Assembly (NCBI RefSeq): GCF_021513275.1
Contig: NZ_CP090978.1
Span: forward strand, 3,224,001-3,288,000
Reading direction: 5' to 3'
Source of the DNA: Paenibacillus hexagrammi
Lineage (GTDB): Bacteria; Bacillota; Bacilli; Paenibacillales; NBRC-103111
DNA: 64,000 nt
Shown here piece after piece: positions 54,959-63,357 of this stretch (positions are counted from its first letter, which is position 1; each line of letters begins with the position of its first letter). The position numbers were made by a program, and so were the translations under genes. The notes under the pieces were generated by a model. That model was not told the origin of the DNA. It saw nothing but the letters and a program-made list of their open reading frames with translations, and did not search any database.

Positions 54959-55872
54959 TAGCTTCGCGCCTCCTTACGTTGGTTCACACCGGCTTCGGAA
55001 GGCATCCGGACAGCGCTCTCCAATACCGGTACACGATGCAGCGCCTTAAGTGCTCTTTCCTCGTCTTTATCCTGTGGTAGAAGCAGTAGCGCCAGCGTAC
55101 CATCGTTCATATCAAGCTTTGCCATAGGGAGCAGCGAAGGCTCGCCTTCATCGCGGTAAACGCCGAATAGCGTTGATATATCATGCAAAATTGCTTGTCT
55201 TTGCCCTAGGTTAGCTAAAGTTACCCGACAGTTCTTGTTCTTGGGTTTCAAAAGGAATCCTAATGCATGCTCTTGAATGAGCCTCCGGCTGTCCTCAAGG
55301 CCAATATTCATGATGTAGATGGGTCCTACAAATAAATCTGGACCATCCAATCGGATCGGCGCCGGTTCAATCGTGGCAATCGTGGACAAGCTGTTCCCGG
55401 ATTTGAAATAGTTTGCTACGCCAATGGATAAAATCCCTGCGACGATCCCCCAATACCAAGGAAATAGAATGCTGAAGAATGATGCGACAAATGCTGCAAA
55501 AATGACCAGATAGTTTCTTCCTTCAAAGACCATGGCTATTCCCTCGATATAAGAAGCCCCTCGGGGGACTAATTCCAACTCATCAATCTTGGTTAAACTT
55601 TGACGCTCCATGTTGCGGACATCACGAAACTGTTGTGCAGCCAGAGACAAGAACGTGACAGCGGTGTAATTCTTTTCCAAAAGCGCCGGCACAGCCACAG
55701 CCCCTAGTCCTGCAGCTATGATACCAAGTGAGATGTGAATAATTTTCCCATGAGGGTAGGTGGGATATTGACGATAATCGGTGCGCAGCATGTTCAGTCT
55801 AGCCAATATGCCAAAAATGACTCCAATTATGATCCCAACTGTGTATCGGTTCGCATAAAACCAATCTATCAC
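54958..55872 (-). CDS. YIEGIA-family membrane protein
   Basis: The 304-residue protein carries the eponymous YIEGIA motif in RGASYIEGIAMVFEGRN and about four membrane segments in its first half (for example VGIIIGVIFGILARLNML), followed by a cytoplasmic domain. The family is largely confined to spore formers. Its start overlaps the end of the YphA-like gene by four bases. It occupies the yphB position of B. subtilis, upstream of der. Confidence 0.85.
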   Translation of the reverse strand: MIDWFYANRYTVGIIIGVIFGILARLNMLRTDYRQYPTYPHGKIIHISLGIIAAGLGAVAVPALLEKNYTAVTFLSLAAQQFRDVRNMERQSLTKIDELELVPRGASYIEGIAMVFEGRNYLVIFAAFVASFFSILFPWYWGIVAGILSIGVANYFKSGNSLSTIATIEPAPIRLDGPDLFVGPIYIMNIGLEDSRRLIQEHALGFLLKPKNKNCRVTLANLGQRQAILHDISTLFGVYRDEGEPSLLPMAKLDMNDGTLALLLLPQDKDEERALKALHRVPVLESAVRMPSEAGVNQRKEARS

Positions 55873-56495
55873 TTTTTCCAGCCTCCTCTTCGATCCATCC
55901 AGCTTTGTACGACTGCCTTACATCCGCCATAAGCGGTCTGCATAATGATAGTCAACGTGCGAGCAGCAAACACCGACAGCCACCACTGATCTCGAAAGTC
56001 ACTGCCGCCAAGTGAGTGCAGATTGGTCCATGAGTGCATACCGCTTTGGTATAAATCTCCCAATAGGCAGGCTATTGATAAACCTGCGATCTGCTCCAGT
56101 TCTTTGCGCTGAATAACCGTGGCAACCACTGCCAGTATCAATGCAGTATCCCACTTGGGATTACCGACGATGAGGATTGGATCCATGGCCATCAGCTGCT
56201 GCAGCAAGAAGTGGAATGAGCCCAGTAATAGACCAATGGACAGCAAGTGCAGCTTCTGAACAAATCCCTGCAGTGAGAACAGGATATAAGCACTGATTAG
56301 AGCGATCCATACAAACACGGCATAAATGTGCATCTGTTTAACTTCAAATGAAAACCAGCTGCCGCCGAGCCAAACCATAAAAAAAAGAAGTACTCCTTTA
56401 TGCGATATACTTCTTACATACAGTTCCTTCCACCCACTGGCAAACAAAATCAATGTGATGCAAAGGAGAATAAGAGAAAGATAGCCGGAGTTCAT
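55869..56495 (-). CDS. yphA: YphA-like membrane protein
   Basis: The 208-residue protein has about six membrane segments (for example YLSLILLCITLILFASGW and IYAVFVWIALISAYILF). It fits the YphA family by size, topology and order fni-yphA-(YIEGIA)-der. Function unknown. It overlaps the YIEGIA gene by four bases, so the two and the 59-residue gene form one operon. Confidence 0.78.
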   Translation of the reverse strand: MNSGYLSLILLCITLILFASGWKELYVRSISHKGVLLFFMVWLGGSWFSFEVKQMHIYAVFVWIALISAYILFSLQGFVQKLHLLSIGLLLGSFHFLLQQLMAMDPILIVGNPKWDTALILAVVATVIQRKELEQIAGLSIACLLGDLYQSGMHSWTNLHSLGGSDFRDQWWLSVFAARTLTIIMQTAYGGCKAVVQSWMDRRGGWKK

Positions 56496-56586
56496 CTTCG
56501 TTTACCACCCTGAGAATCTTTGCGCACCCAAACGTGGATTGTTCAGATGCGTCGTCTGATTCTTAGTATGGCAAAAAAAAGATTAT

Positions 56587-57648
56587 TTACTCCGGCTTCC
56601 TCTTCGGGCATATTCTGTTATTGATATATCCCGGCTTGAGCACCACTGTGCCGTATCCCCGGTAATGACGATAGGACGGTTCCACAGCTCCTTGACCGAC
56701 CTCGCCCCCCAAAGCGGTCATAGTCAGGACAAGACCCTGCTCCAGCTCGTCCACAAAACGATGCAGCGCCGCTGCCCCTTCGTTACGCAGCACCTTCAGG
56801 AAAGCACCTGCCATGCCGACAGCCGATGCTCCGATACAAAGTGCTTTAATGGCTTCCAGAGCGTTCGTGATACCGCCTGAGGCAACGATAGCGCCTCTCG
56901 GATATACAGTAAGAGCCTCAAGTAATGCGATGCCAGTAGGGCTTCCCCATTCATTCAGCCAATTCATCGATGCTCCACGCCTAGCATTCTCAATAGCAGC
57001 GAAATTCGTTCCACCCGACCCGCCGATATCGAGATACTTAACCCCGATATCATAAAGCTCTTGCGCATTCTCGCGTAGAATTCCGAAGCCAACTTCTTTT
57101 ACAATGACCGGCACGCCAATATTGTCCACAATCGCTGCTATCCGTTCCTTCATTCCGACGAAACTGCGGTCTCCCTCCGGCATAATCAACTCCTGCATGA
57201 CGTTCAAATGAATTTGAATGGCATTGGCTTCAATCATGTGAACCGCCCGCTTAGCTTGCTCCACAGTTGCTTCGCTGCCTAAGTTCGCGATGATGATTCC
57301 ATTGGGATTCTCCTGTCTCACCACTTGGTACGAAGAAGCTACCTCTGGATCCTTGAGGGCCGACATTTGAGAGCCCACCGCCATCGCAAGACCCTTTTCC
57401 CTAGCTACAATGGCAAGCTCCCGATTAATGACTTCTGTCTCCTGAGCACCGCCCGTCATCGCATTAATTAAAATCGGCGAACTCAATTTGAGATCGCCGA
57501 TTTCGGTCGTTAACACGATATGATTCATTGAGGTTTCAGGAAGACAGTTGTGCACAAGCTTGAAGTCGGATAAGCCTTGCTGGCCCGACTGTCCAAGCTC
57601 CAGCGCATAATGGACATGCTCCATCTTGCGTGATATGCGCATATACAT
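56587..57648 (-). CDS. fni: Isopentenyl-diphosphate delta-isomerase, type 2 (FMN-dependent)
   Basis: The 353-residue TIM-barrel enzyme has ALELGQSGQQGLSDF, INAMTGGAQETEVINRELA, NLGSEATVEQAKRAV, IQIHLNVMQELIMPEGDR, IVKEVGFGI and VASGGITNALEAIKAL. It interconverts IPP and DMAPP for prenyl chains such as those of menaquinone. In B. subtilis it lies between ypfD and yphA, as here. AGGAGG precedes the start. Confidence 0.95.
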   Translation of the reverse strand: MYMRISRKMEHVHYALELGQSGQQGLSDFKLVHNCLPETSMNHIVLTTEIGDLKLSSPILINAMTGGAQETEVINRELAIVAREKGLAMAVGSQMSALKDPEVASSYQVVRQENPNGIIIANLGSEATVEQAKRAVHMIEANAIQIHLNVMQELIMPEGDRSFVGMKERIAAIVDNIGVPVIVKEVGFGILRENAQELYDIGVKYLDIGGSGGTNFAAIENARRGASMNWLNEWGSPTGIALLEALTVYPRGAIVASGGITNALEAIKALCIGASAVGMAGAFLKVLRNEGAAALHRFVDELEQGLVLTMTALGGEVGQGAVEPSYRHYRGYGTVVLKPGYINNRICPKRKPE

Positions 57649-57704
57649 TTCCTCCTATTGCTTTTCAAAGAAAAGCCCAGTCCACTACAAATGATCTCGC
57701 GCTC

Positions 57705-58998
57705 TTATTTAAATTTTGCCAGCTTATCGCCAAAACGCTCGCCAAGTGTGAGAGACATACCTTGATTGCTCAGCGATACGTTCTCATTATTAGCAATTTC
57801 CTTCTGATGACTTGCACTATTCCCACGGTCACGGTCAGCTCTTGGCTGTCTTTCTCTTTCCGGTTTTGCAGCCGCTGCAGGTGCTTCTGGCGCTTCTTCT
57901 GTTTCTTTAATGCTTAGGCTAACGCGTTGTTCACCGGCATTGATTTCAAGAATTTTCACTTGAACCTCTTGACCTTCTTTCAGCACTTCATGAGGAGTGC
58001 CGATATGACGGTGAGCGATTTGGGAAATATGCACAAGACCTTCAATACCAGGAGCGATTTCCACGAATGCACCAAAGGTTGCAAGGCGTTTAACTGTACC
58101 TGTTACGATATCGCCTGCACTGAATTCACGCTCTACTTTGGACCATGGTCCTTCTTGAGTCGCCTTAATGCTCAGACTGATTTTTTCGTTCGCAGGGTCA
58201 AGCTTCAGAATTTGAACCTTCACCTTGTCGCCTTCTTTAACAACATCCGATGCCTGTTCAACGTGGTGCCAAGCCATTTCGGAAATATGTACAAGTCCAT
58301 CGATGCCGCCAATATCAATGAACGCACCGAATTGAGTCAAACGCTGAACTGTACCGTCGAGCACCTGTCCGACTTGTAGCCCCTCGATAATTTTCTTTTT
58401 GTTCGCTTCGAACTCTTCATCCAAAATATCTTTCTGAGAAAGAATCACTTTGTTTTTTCTCGCGGTCGATTTCTTTCACACGAAGGCGCAATGTACGTCC
58501 TTTGTAGTCGCTGAAATCTTCAACATAGTGACGCTCAACCATGGAAGCAGGCACGAACCCGCGTACGCCTACATTGACTACAAGGCCGCCTTTTACTACC
58601 TCTGCAACTGTAGCTTCAATAATTTCTTTGCTTTCCTGTTGACCCTGCAGGGTCTCCCATGCTTTCTCGCTGTCCACAACACGCTTGGAAAGAACCAAAG
58701 TTTCTTTCGCGTCGTTAATGGAAACGACCTTCAATTCAACTTCTTGACCTACTTGTACTGCTTGACTAGCATCGTCAACTGCTACGGATGAAAGCTCGCG
58801 AACAGGAATAACGCCGTCATATTTATAGCCGATATCTACGAATGCTTGGTCGGCATCCACTTTCACGATTTTACCTTTAACAGTGGCTCCCTTTTTGAGG
58901 ACTGCTACGTTGCTCATAGCTTCCTCGGCTTCAGCCTGCGATACCGCAGTTTCCTGCACCTCTTGGGATTGATCTTGAACTTTTACTTCTTCAGACAT
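57705..58998 (-). CDS. ypfD: S1-domain protein YpfD (ribosomal protein S1 homologue), one apparent frameshift
   Basis: Four S1 RNA-binding domains are seen: VLKKGATVKGKIVKVDADQA, ATVAEVVKGGLVVNVGVRGF, DGTVQRLTQFGAFIDIGGIDG and TGTVKRLATFGAFVEIAPGIEG. The frame breaks between domains two and three at an A6 run (plus T6 at 58453-58458); removing one base restores REKNKVILSQKDIL and 430 residues. The C-terminal tail is low-complexity (Ala, Glu, Arg). It may bind mRNA in translation. GAGGAGG precedes the ATG. Confidence 0.95.
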
Positions 58999-59173
58999 GG
59001 TTTGGCCTCCTCATTCAACACTTACATTATAGTTTATACATATCGTTTAAAAAGTCCAATCTTGTAGAAGGCACTCTACTTGAGACTTCATAAACAAGTA
59101 CTAAGCTGTCACAAAAACTTCCATTCTCTTTAGAGATAGTATAATTCCAAGGGTACGATTCCATACATGAATA

Positions 59174-59755
59174 TTAAGCTTTGCTATGCGCAGCATGAAT
59201 CGCACGAATTTCCGTCATAATCAGATCCGTCGCTTGCTCCAAATCATCAGAGCTAGCTCCCTCAAACTGACGAATATCCATCGGTCTGCCATAAATAATG
59301 GTCATTCTGCGGAATAAAGAGTAGTTGCCAACAATGGCGACAGGAACAACAGCAGCTCCTGATTTGATCGCAAGACTGGCAGCGCCTTTCTTCCCCATAC
59401 CTCCGGCATTGCTTCGTGATCCTTCGGGAAATATCCCCATTGCATTGCCGTCTTTCAGCAATTGGATTGCAAGGCGTATGGATTCCTTGCTTACTCCACC
59501 ACGCTTCACGGGAAAAGCCCCTACCTTGCTGATCAAAGTCCCAAGTATCGGAACATTGAATAACTCCGCCTTCGCCATAAAGTACACCTTGCGTTTGAGT
59601 GGAGAACCCAATAGCGGCGGATCCAGCAGGCTAGTATGGTTACAGCATAGTACAACCGGCCCTTGAGCGGGTACATTGCTTGTACCAATGGCCTTATAGC
59701 GAAAGAATACAGAAAAAATAACTCGGAATAAAAACTTCCCGATGCTGTACAGCAT
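59174..59755 (-). CDS. plsC: 1-acyl-sn-glycerol-3-phosphate acyltransferase
   Basis: The 193-residue protein has NHTSLLDPPLLG (HX4D catalytic motif, here NHTSLLD) and FPEGSRSNAGGM, the two signatures of PlsC. It adds the second acyl chain to make phosphatidate. It is the first of two phospholipid genes in the window with plsY. It follows cmk directly with no gap. Confidence 0.93.
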   Translation of the reverse strand: MLYSIGKFLFRVIFSVFFRYKAIGTSNVPAQGPVVLCCNHTSLLDPPLLGSPLKRKVYFMAKAELFNVPILGTLISKVGAFPVKRGGVSKESIRLAIQLLKDGNAMGIFPEGSRSNAGGMGKKGAASLAIKSGAAVVPVAIVGNYSLFRRMTIIYGRPMDIRQFEGASSDDLEQATDLIMTEIRAIHAAHSKA

Positions 59756-60439
59756 CTATTTGCCACCTCCGACCTTGTCCTTACAAAGCCCGAGAATTTG
59801 ATCGACAACCTCATCGATTGTCATGGATGTGCTGTCCATCAGGATGGCGTCTTGAGCTTTGCGCAGTGGTGAGATTTCTCTCTCCTGGTCCAACTGATCC
59901 CGTCGCGCAATATCCTGCTCCAGCTGTGAAAGCGTCATTTCGCTGTTCCCGCTGTCTTGCATTTCTTTGAATCTGCGCTCCGCCCTTTCCTTCACACTGG
60001 CAGTCAGAAAAATCTTGATTTCTGCGTCAGGCAAAACATGCGTGCCAATGTCTCTGCCGTCCATGACAATGCCCTTGGATGCTGCCATTTGTTTCTGCAT
60101 AGCAACAAGCAGCTGTCTGATATCGCCTATGCTGGCAATTTGAGAGACATGGTCTGTAATGGCTGTCGTGCGAATGTCCTTCGTCACATCAATACCATCC
60201 ACAAGAACCTGTTGTCCCTCCGGACGAGGTATCAATTCAATGCGCATGCGCCTAGCTAGAGCGATAACCTCTGACTCTTGGTGAGGAGACAGACCTTCCT
60301 GCTGTACCTTCCATGTTACTGCCCGATACATAGCTCCCGTGTCCACATAAACAAAGCCCAGTGCGCCTGCAACCAACCGCGCTATGGTACTTTTGCCTGC
60401 TCCGGCGGGACCATCTATGGCAATATTGAACTTTTCCAA
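59756..60439 (-). CDS. cmk: Cytidylate kinase
   Basis: The 227-residue enzyme has IDGPAGAGKSTIARLVA, VDTGAMYRAVTW, VMDGRDIGTHVLPDAEIKIFLTAS, and the RRDQLDQEREISPLR lid region. It phosphorylates CMP and dCMP. The order ypfB-cmk-plsC-ypfD follows the B. subtilis map. Confidence 0.97.
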   Translation of the reverse strand: MEKFNIAIDGPAGAGKSTIARLVAGALGFVYVDTGAMYRAVTWKVQQEGLSPHQESEVIALARRMRIELIPRPEGQQVLVDGIDVTKDIRTTAITDHVSQIASIGDIRQLLVAMQKQMAASKGIVMDGRDIGTHVLPDAEIKIFLTASVKERAERRFKEMQDSGNSEMTLSQLEQDIARRDQLDQEREISPLRKAQDAILMDSTSMTIDEVVDQILGLCKDKVGGGK

Positions 60440-60470
60440 GCTCCTGTTCCTCCTAACACTACCTTACGAA

Positions 60471-60493
60471 CAAAAAAGCAGGCATTGCCTGCT
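60471..60493 (-). terminator. Terminator downstream of ypfB
   Basis: AGCAGGC and GCCTGCT with a three-base loop, followed by T6 on the minus strand. Confidence 0.85.
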
Positions 60494-60540
60494 AATGTAG
60501 AAAATTATACCACACCCTATACCCATATGCAAAACCTGAA

Positions 60541-60768
60541 TCACCTCGGGTCTATCTGTTGAGATGTGGTATACGGTTTCCCTTCTAAAGGCTCCACTCT
60601 CGTTATATGCTTCCTGATCCATGGAATCTGAAGCAAAGCTTGCACACTCACCAGAAGAATGAAAAAAACGAGCATGAGCCGTATTAGCACCTTCTCTACC
60701 TTTGTAGAAAAGAGGATAAACAGCCGCTCGTAGAAATCCATCTGATCTTGTTCGTCACCAGAACGCAT
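60541..60768 (-). CDS. ypfB: YpfB-like small membrane protein (DUF5359)
   Basis: The 75-residue protein has one membrane segment (VLIRLMLVFFILLVSVQALL) after an acidic N-terminus and a basic C-terminal tail. Size and order between the PilZ gene and cmk match ypfB of B. subtilis. AGGTGA lies six bases before the ATG at 60768. Function unknown. Confidence 0.75.
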   Translation of the reverse strand: MRSGDEQDQMDFYERLFILFSTKVEKVLIRLMLVFFILLVSVQALLQIPWIRKHITRVEPLEGKPYTTSQQIDPR

Positions 60769-60836
60769 CCTTGGTCACCTGCCACCATTCTCATCATGAT
60801 CACAGTATTACCTGAGCGGACTTGGTTTATGCCAAC

Positions 60837-61490
60837 TTATCTTTTACGAAATTCCATTTGTCTTTCAAAACAAAACCGTATCAGCTTCTGACGGTCTCGA
60901 TCTGTAATCTCTATAAATCTAACCATTGCCAGCTGTTTACCTGTATCTAGCTGTTTAATACGAACAATCTCCCCTTTAAGCGGAATATGTTCTATAACAC
61001 CGTTTTTAAAAGGCACTAAAATCCAGCAGGAAATGGGGGTGTTTAACCCAATTGGAACCTGTGGCTCGCAGATAAAGGAAATACCGCCTCCGCTCACATC
61101 ATCGGTTACTGCAATAAAATGGATCTGATCTGAGACCTTGACAGCCATCTCCAGCTCGGCAAGCACCCTGAGGAAATTGCGACGCTGGACTTGAGTTACC
61201 GCTTCGGGCTCAGGCTTTCTCAATTCGATAAGACGAATCACATCTTCTTGAAAGCCAGTCACTGTCGTGCTGAAATAATTCTTCACACCGCCATCGGAGA
61301 TAAAAAATGTGCTCAACTCATCCCCTGCATACAGCTTCTTGAGTCGCCCTGTCTTTTCATTCAAAGGAACTTCAATCACGATGGCTGTATCAGTAATATC
61401 GGCGATTCTGGATTTGTATTCAATCTTGGATTCTTCCTCGTCGATTGAATTGATTTGCATATGTAAGATCTGATTTACCTTAGGAAGCAA
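60837..61490 (-). CDS. PilZ-domain c-di-GMP-binding flagellar brake protein (YcgR/MotI type)
   Basis: The 217-residue protein has a YcgR-like N-terminal domain (residues 1-100, VNQILHMQINSIDEE) and a C-terminal PilZ domain with VQRRNFLRVLAELEMAV (RxxxR) and DDVSGGGISFIC (D-x-S-x-x-G). Both c-di-GMP-binding motifs are complete. It probably slows the flagellar motor on c-di-GMP binding, as MotI (YpfA) does in B. subtilis, where it is also next to ypeB. Confidence 0.9.
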   Translation of the reverse strand: MLPKVNQILHMQINSIDEEESKIEYKSRIADITDTAIVIEVPLNEKTGRLKKLYAGDELSTFFISDGGVKNYFSTTVTGFQEDVIRLIELRKPEPEAVTQVQRRNFLRVLAELEMAVKVSDQIHFIAVTDDVSGGGISFICEPQVPIGLNTPISCWILVPFKNGVIEHIPLKGEIVRIKQLDTGKQLAMVRFIEITDRDRQKLIRFCFERQMEFRKR

Positions 61491-61581
61491 TCGTCTGCAC
61501 CTCCAACGCGTAATCTGTCAAAAATCTGCTTCTTAAGTACTAGTTCAACCTGATTATATCATGTCGATGAAATTTAGAAAG

Positions 61582-61612
61582 CAAAAAAGAAAGCGAGAAA
61601 CATCCCGCTTCC
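61582..61612 (-). terminator. Terminator downstream of ypeB
   Basis: AAGCGGGA and TCTCGCTT form a stem followed by TCTTTTTTG on the minus strand. Confidence 0.75.
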
Positions 61613-61621
61613 TTGCACCAG

Positions 61622-62983
61622 TCAAGCAGAAGCTGCTTGCTTCGCCTGTTCGGGCCTAATGCTTTCTATTTTTTCTTCGTACCCTGTATCTGCGTTGATA
61701 TAGACACGATAAATATTCCCGTTCATGCGGCCGATTATTTCGTGGCACAGTACTTCCTGATCCAGCTCATTTTTAATAATTGCGAGGGATTGGCTTGAAA
61801 TTTTCAGATTCGGGCTTGTCGATTTCCGCGCTTCCTCCGCACTGATCTTAGGCTGTCCGATCGTTCGCTCTTTATGTCCGAAGATATAGTCCGTAGCCTG
61901 GATGCCCGTTACCTCCAAATTATCCAAGGCAACCTTCACACTGACCTGCTCAGGATAAATGGTCACGTCATTTTGGCGCTTGGCGAAGATGATATTGGCA
62001 ACATTCTGGTACTGGTCATAGCTGACGGCACTCATGTCCTTATAATCATGCTGGTCCAAATATTCGTTCGCAACATCCCTAGCCTGACGCAGATCGTACT
62101 TCGTTTCCTGCACATTCCTAGGGTTCATGTAATAAACCAGGTACCCGCCTTTTTTGGTAAAGTCCATATGAATATCGCTGCCGCCCGCCTCAGGCAGAAT
62201 AGCCGTGAAGGATTGATACTCCGGTGAACCTCCGCCGTTCTCCACAACAGTAATATGGGATGCATCCTGCCCGCCTAGGAACTGAGCAGCTTTCTGCTTA
62301 ATATCATCCGCCGTCATCTCTTTGCCTGGGAGCGTCTGCACGTCATTTTTTTGAAACACGCTGAGACTGCCCGGTCCCCAATTCAATTCTGAGTAAGCTC
62401 CGACCTTTTTATCCACGATTGCAAATCCGTCAATAATGGCATTGTCATGAACCTCTTTTTGCGATGCCAGTGCAACCTCCACATCCATCCAGCGCAAGTT
62501 ATTAGCTATAACTTTATCCTGTACACCGCGAAGCTCATTGGTAATTTCACTTGCGTGATCATACATCGTGTTGAGTGTTTTGATTTCTTCCGAACTAAGC
62601 GGCTGCTTGGTCATATCTCGAACAGACATCTGATACGAGAAATTGGCCATATTCGCCAAAAATTCTTCTGTCTTGTTGAAAGGGAGAAGCGTAAGCGGTA
62701 ATTGATTAATGTCGCTTTGCGCTTGGCTCGTTAGCCTCCACACATTGACCAATCCTTTTCTGTAAGACGGCTCCGATGTTGAATTAACAGCCAGAGTCTT
62801 ACCCAATTCGCTATGTAGCTTATCCACATGGAAAGATAGATCGTGGAATGCACGCTGATATTGATTCTCCGCTTTAATCAGGATTGTGTTTTTTTCTTGA
62901 TGCTCTAGGTAACCCCAAACCGCTGCCCCAATCAAAGCCAGAACAAGAAAGGGGAACATGACGATGCTTAGTCTTTTGTACAT
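61622..62983 (-). CDS. ypeB: Germination protein YpeB
   Basis: The 453-residue protein starts with a signal-anchor (MYKRLSIVMFPFLVLALIG), followed by a long helical region and PepSY-like repeats (ADDIKQKAAQFLGGQDAS, ISAEEARKSTSPNLKI). YpeB is needed for the localisation and control of the cortex-lytic enzyme SleB in the spore. Length matches the B. subtilis protein. The start ATG at 62983 follows GGAAG. No sleB gene is seen next to it in this window. Confidence 0.95.
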   Translation of the reverse strand: MYKRLSIVMFPFLVLALIGAAVWGYLEHQEKNTILIKAENQYQRAFHDLSFHVDKLHSELGKTLAVNSTSEPSYRKGLVNVWRLTSQAQSDINQLPLTLLPFNKTEEFLANMANFSYQMSVRDMTKQPLSSEEIKTLNTMYDHASEITNELRGVQDKVIANNLRWMDVEVALASQKEVHDNAIIDGFAIVDKKVGAYSELNWGPGSLSVFQKNDVQTLPGKEMTADDIKQKAAQFLGGQDASHITVVENGGGSPEYQSFTAILPEAGGSDIHMDFTKKGGYLVYYMNPRNVQETKYDLRQARDVANEYLDQHDYKDMSAVSYDQYQNVANIIFAKRQNDVTIYPEQVSVKVALDNLEVTGIQATDYIFGHKERTIGQPKISAEEARKSTSPNLKISSQSLAIIKNELDQEVLCHEIIGRMNGNIYRVYINADTGYEEKIESIRPEQAKQAASA

Positions 62984-63104
62984 GTCGACTTCCAATCTCC
63001 TTTCATACCGTCAAACTTGCCGTTAGTTTCTGCCTGGAGATTCAGCTTTATACATAGCGAGCGCGCATTTCAAGCGTATACAACACATACGGAGCTAAGG
63101 AATA

Positions 63105-63137
63105 AAAAAGAGGCCTATTCATGGAGAATGGCCTCAT
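63105..63137 (-). terminator. Terminator downstream of the zinc-ribbon gene
   Basis: GAGGCC...GGCCTC with inner TTC/GAA pairs, followed by T6ATT on the minus strand. Confidence 0.85.
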
Positions 63138-63138
63138 C

Positions 63139-63294
63139 CTAGTCATCAGTCTCAATATCAAAATCATGCTCGTTGCTGCAAATGCATTGACGGAATCCCG
63201 TCTCTATTTTTCCTTTTTCTTTTTTACCTTTCAAGACAAATCGCTCCCCGCATTGCTTACAGCGAATGATTACCTTCACTCTCGTCACGGACAT
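63139..63294 (-). CDS. 51-residue zinc-ribbon-like protein
   Basis: A small gene read from the sequence: MSVTRVKVIIRCKQCGERFV, LKGKKEKGKIETGFRQCICS, NEHDFDIETDD. Two CxxC pairs (CKQC, CIC preceded by Q) suggest a zinc ribbon, though the second pair is CxC. GGGAGGG lies 5-6 bases before the ATG at 63294 and a terminator follows the TAG. It lies between prsW and ypeB, the place of sleB in B. subtilis. Confidence 0.65.
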   Translation of the reverse strand: MSVTRVKVIIRCKQCGERFVLKGKKEKGKIETGFRQCICSNEHDFDIETDD

Positions 63295-63357
63295 ACGCAC
63301 CCTCCCGGTTGTTTCCAAGCCATAATTCGGCTGTTGTACTGTCCATTATGACCAATT

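Noticed and set aside
53598-58448. Programmed ribosomal frameshifting at the A6-A7 runs of der and ypfD
   Set aside because: Thirteen indels of both signs in many unrelated genes, including G4 runs and no stimulatory structure, point to sequence error rather than recoding.
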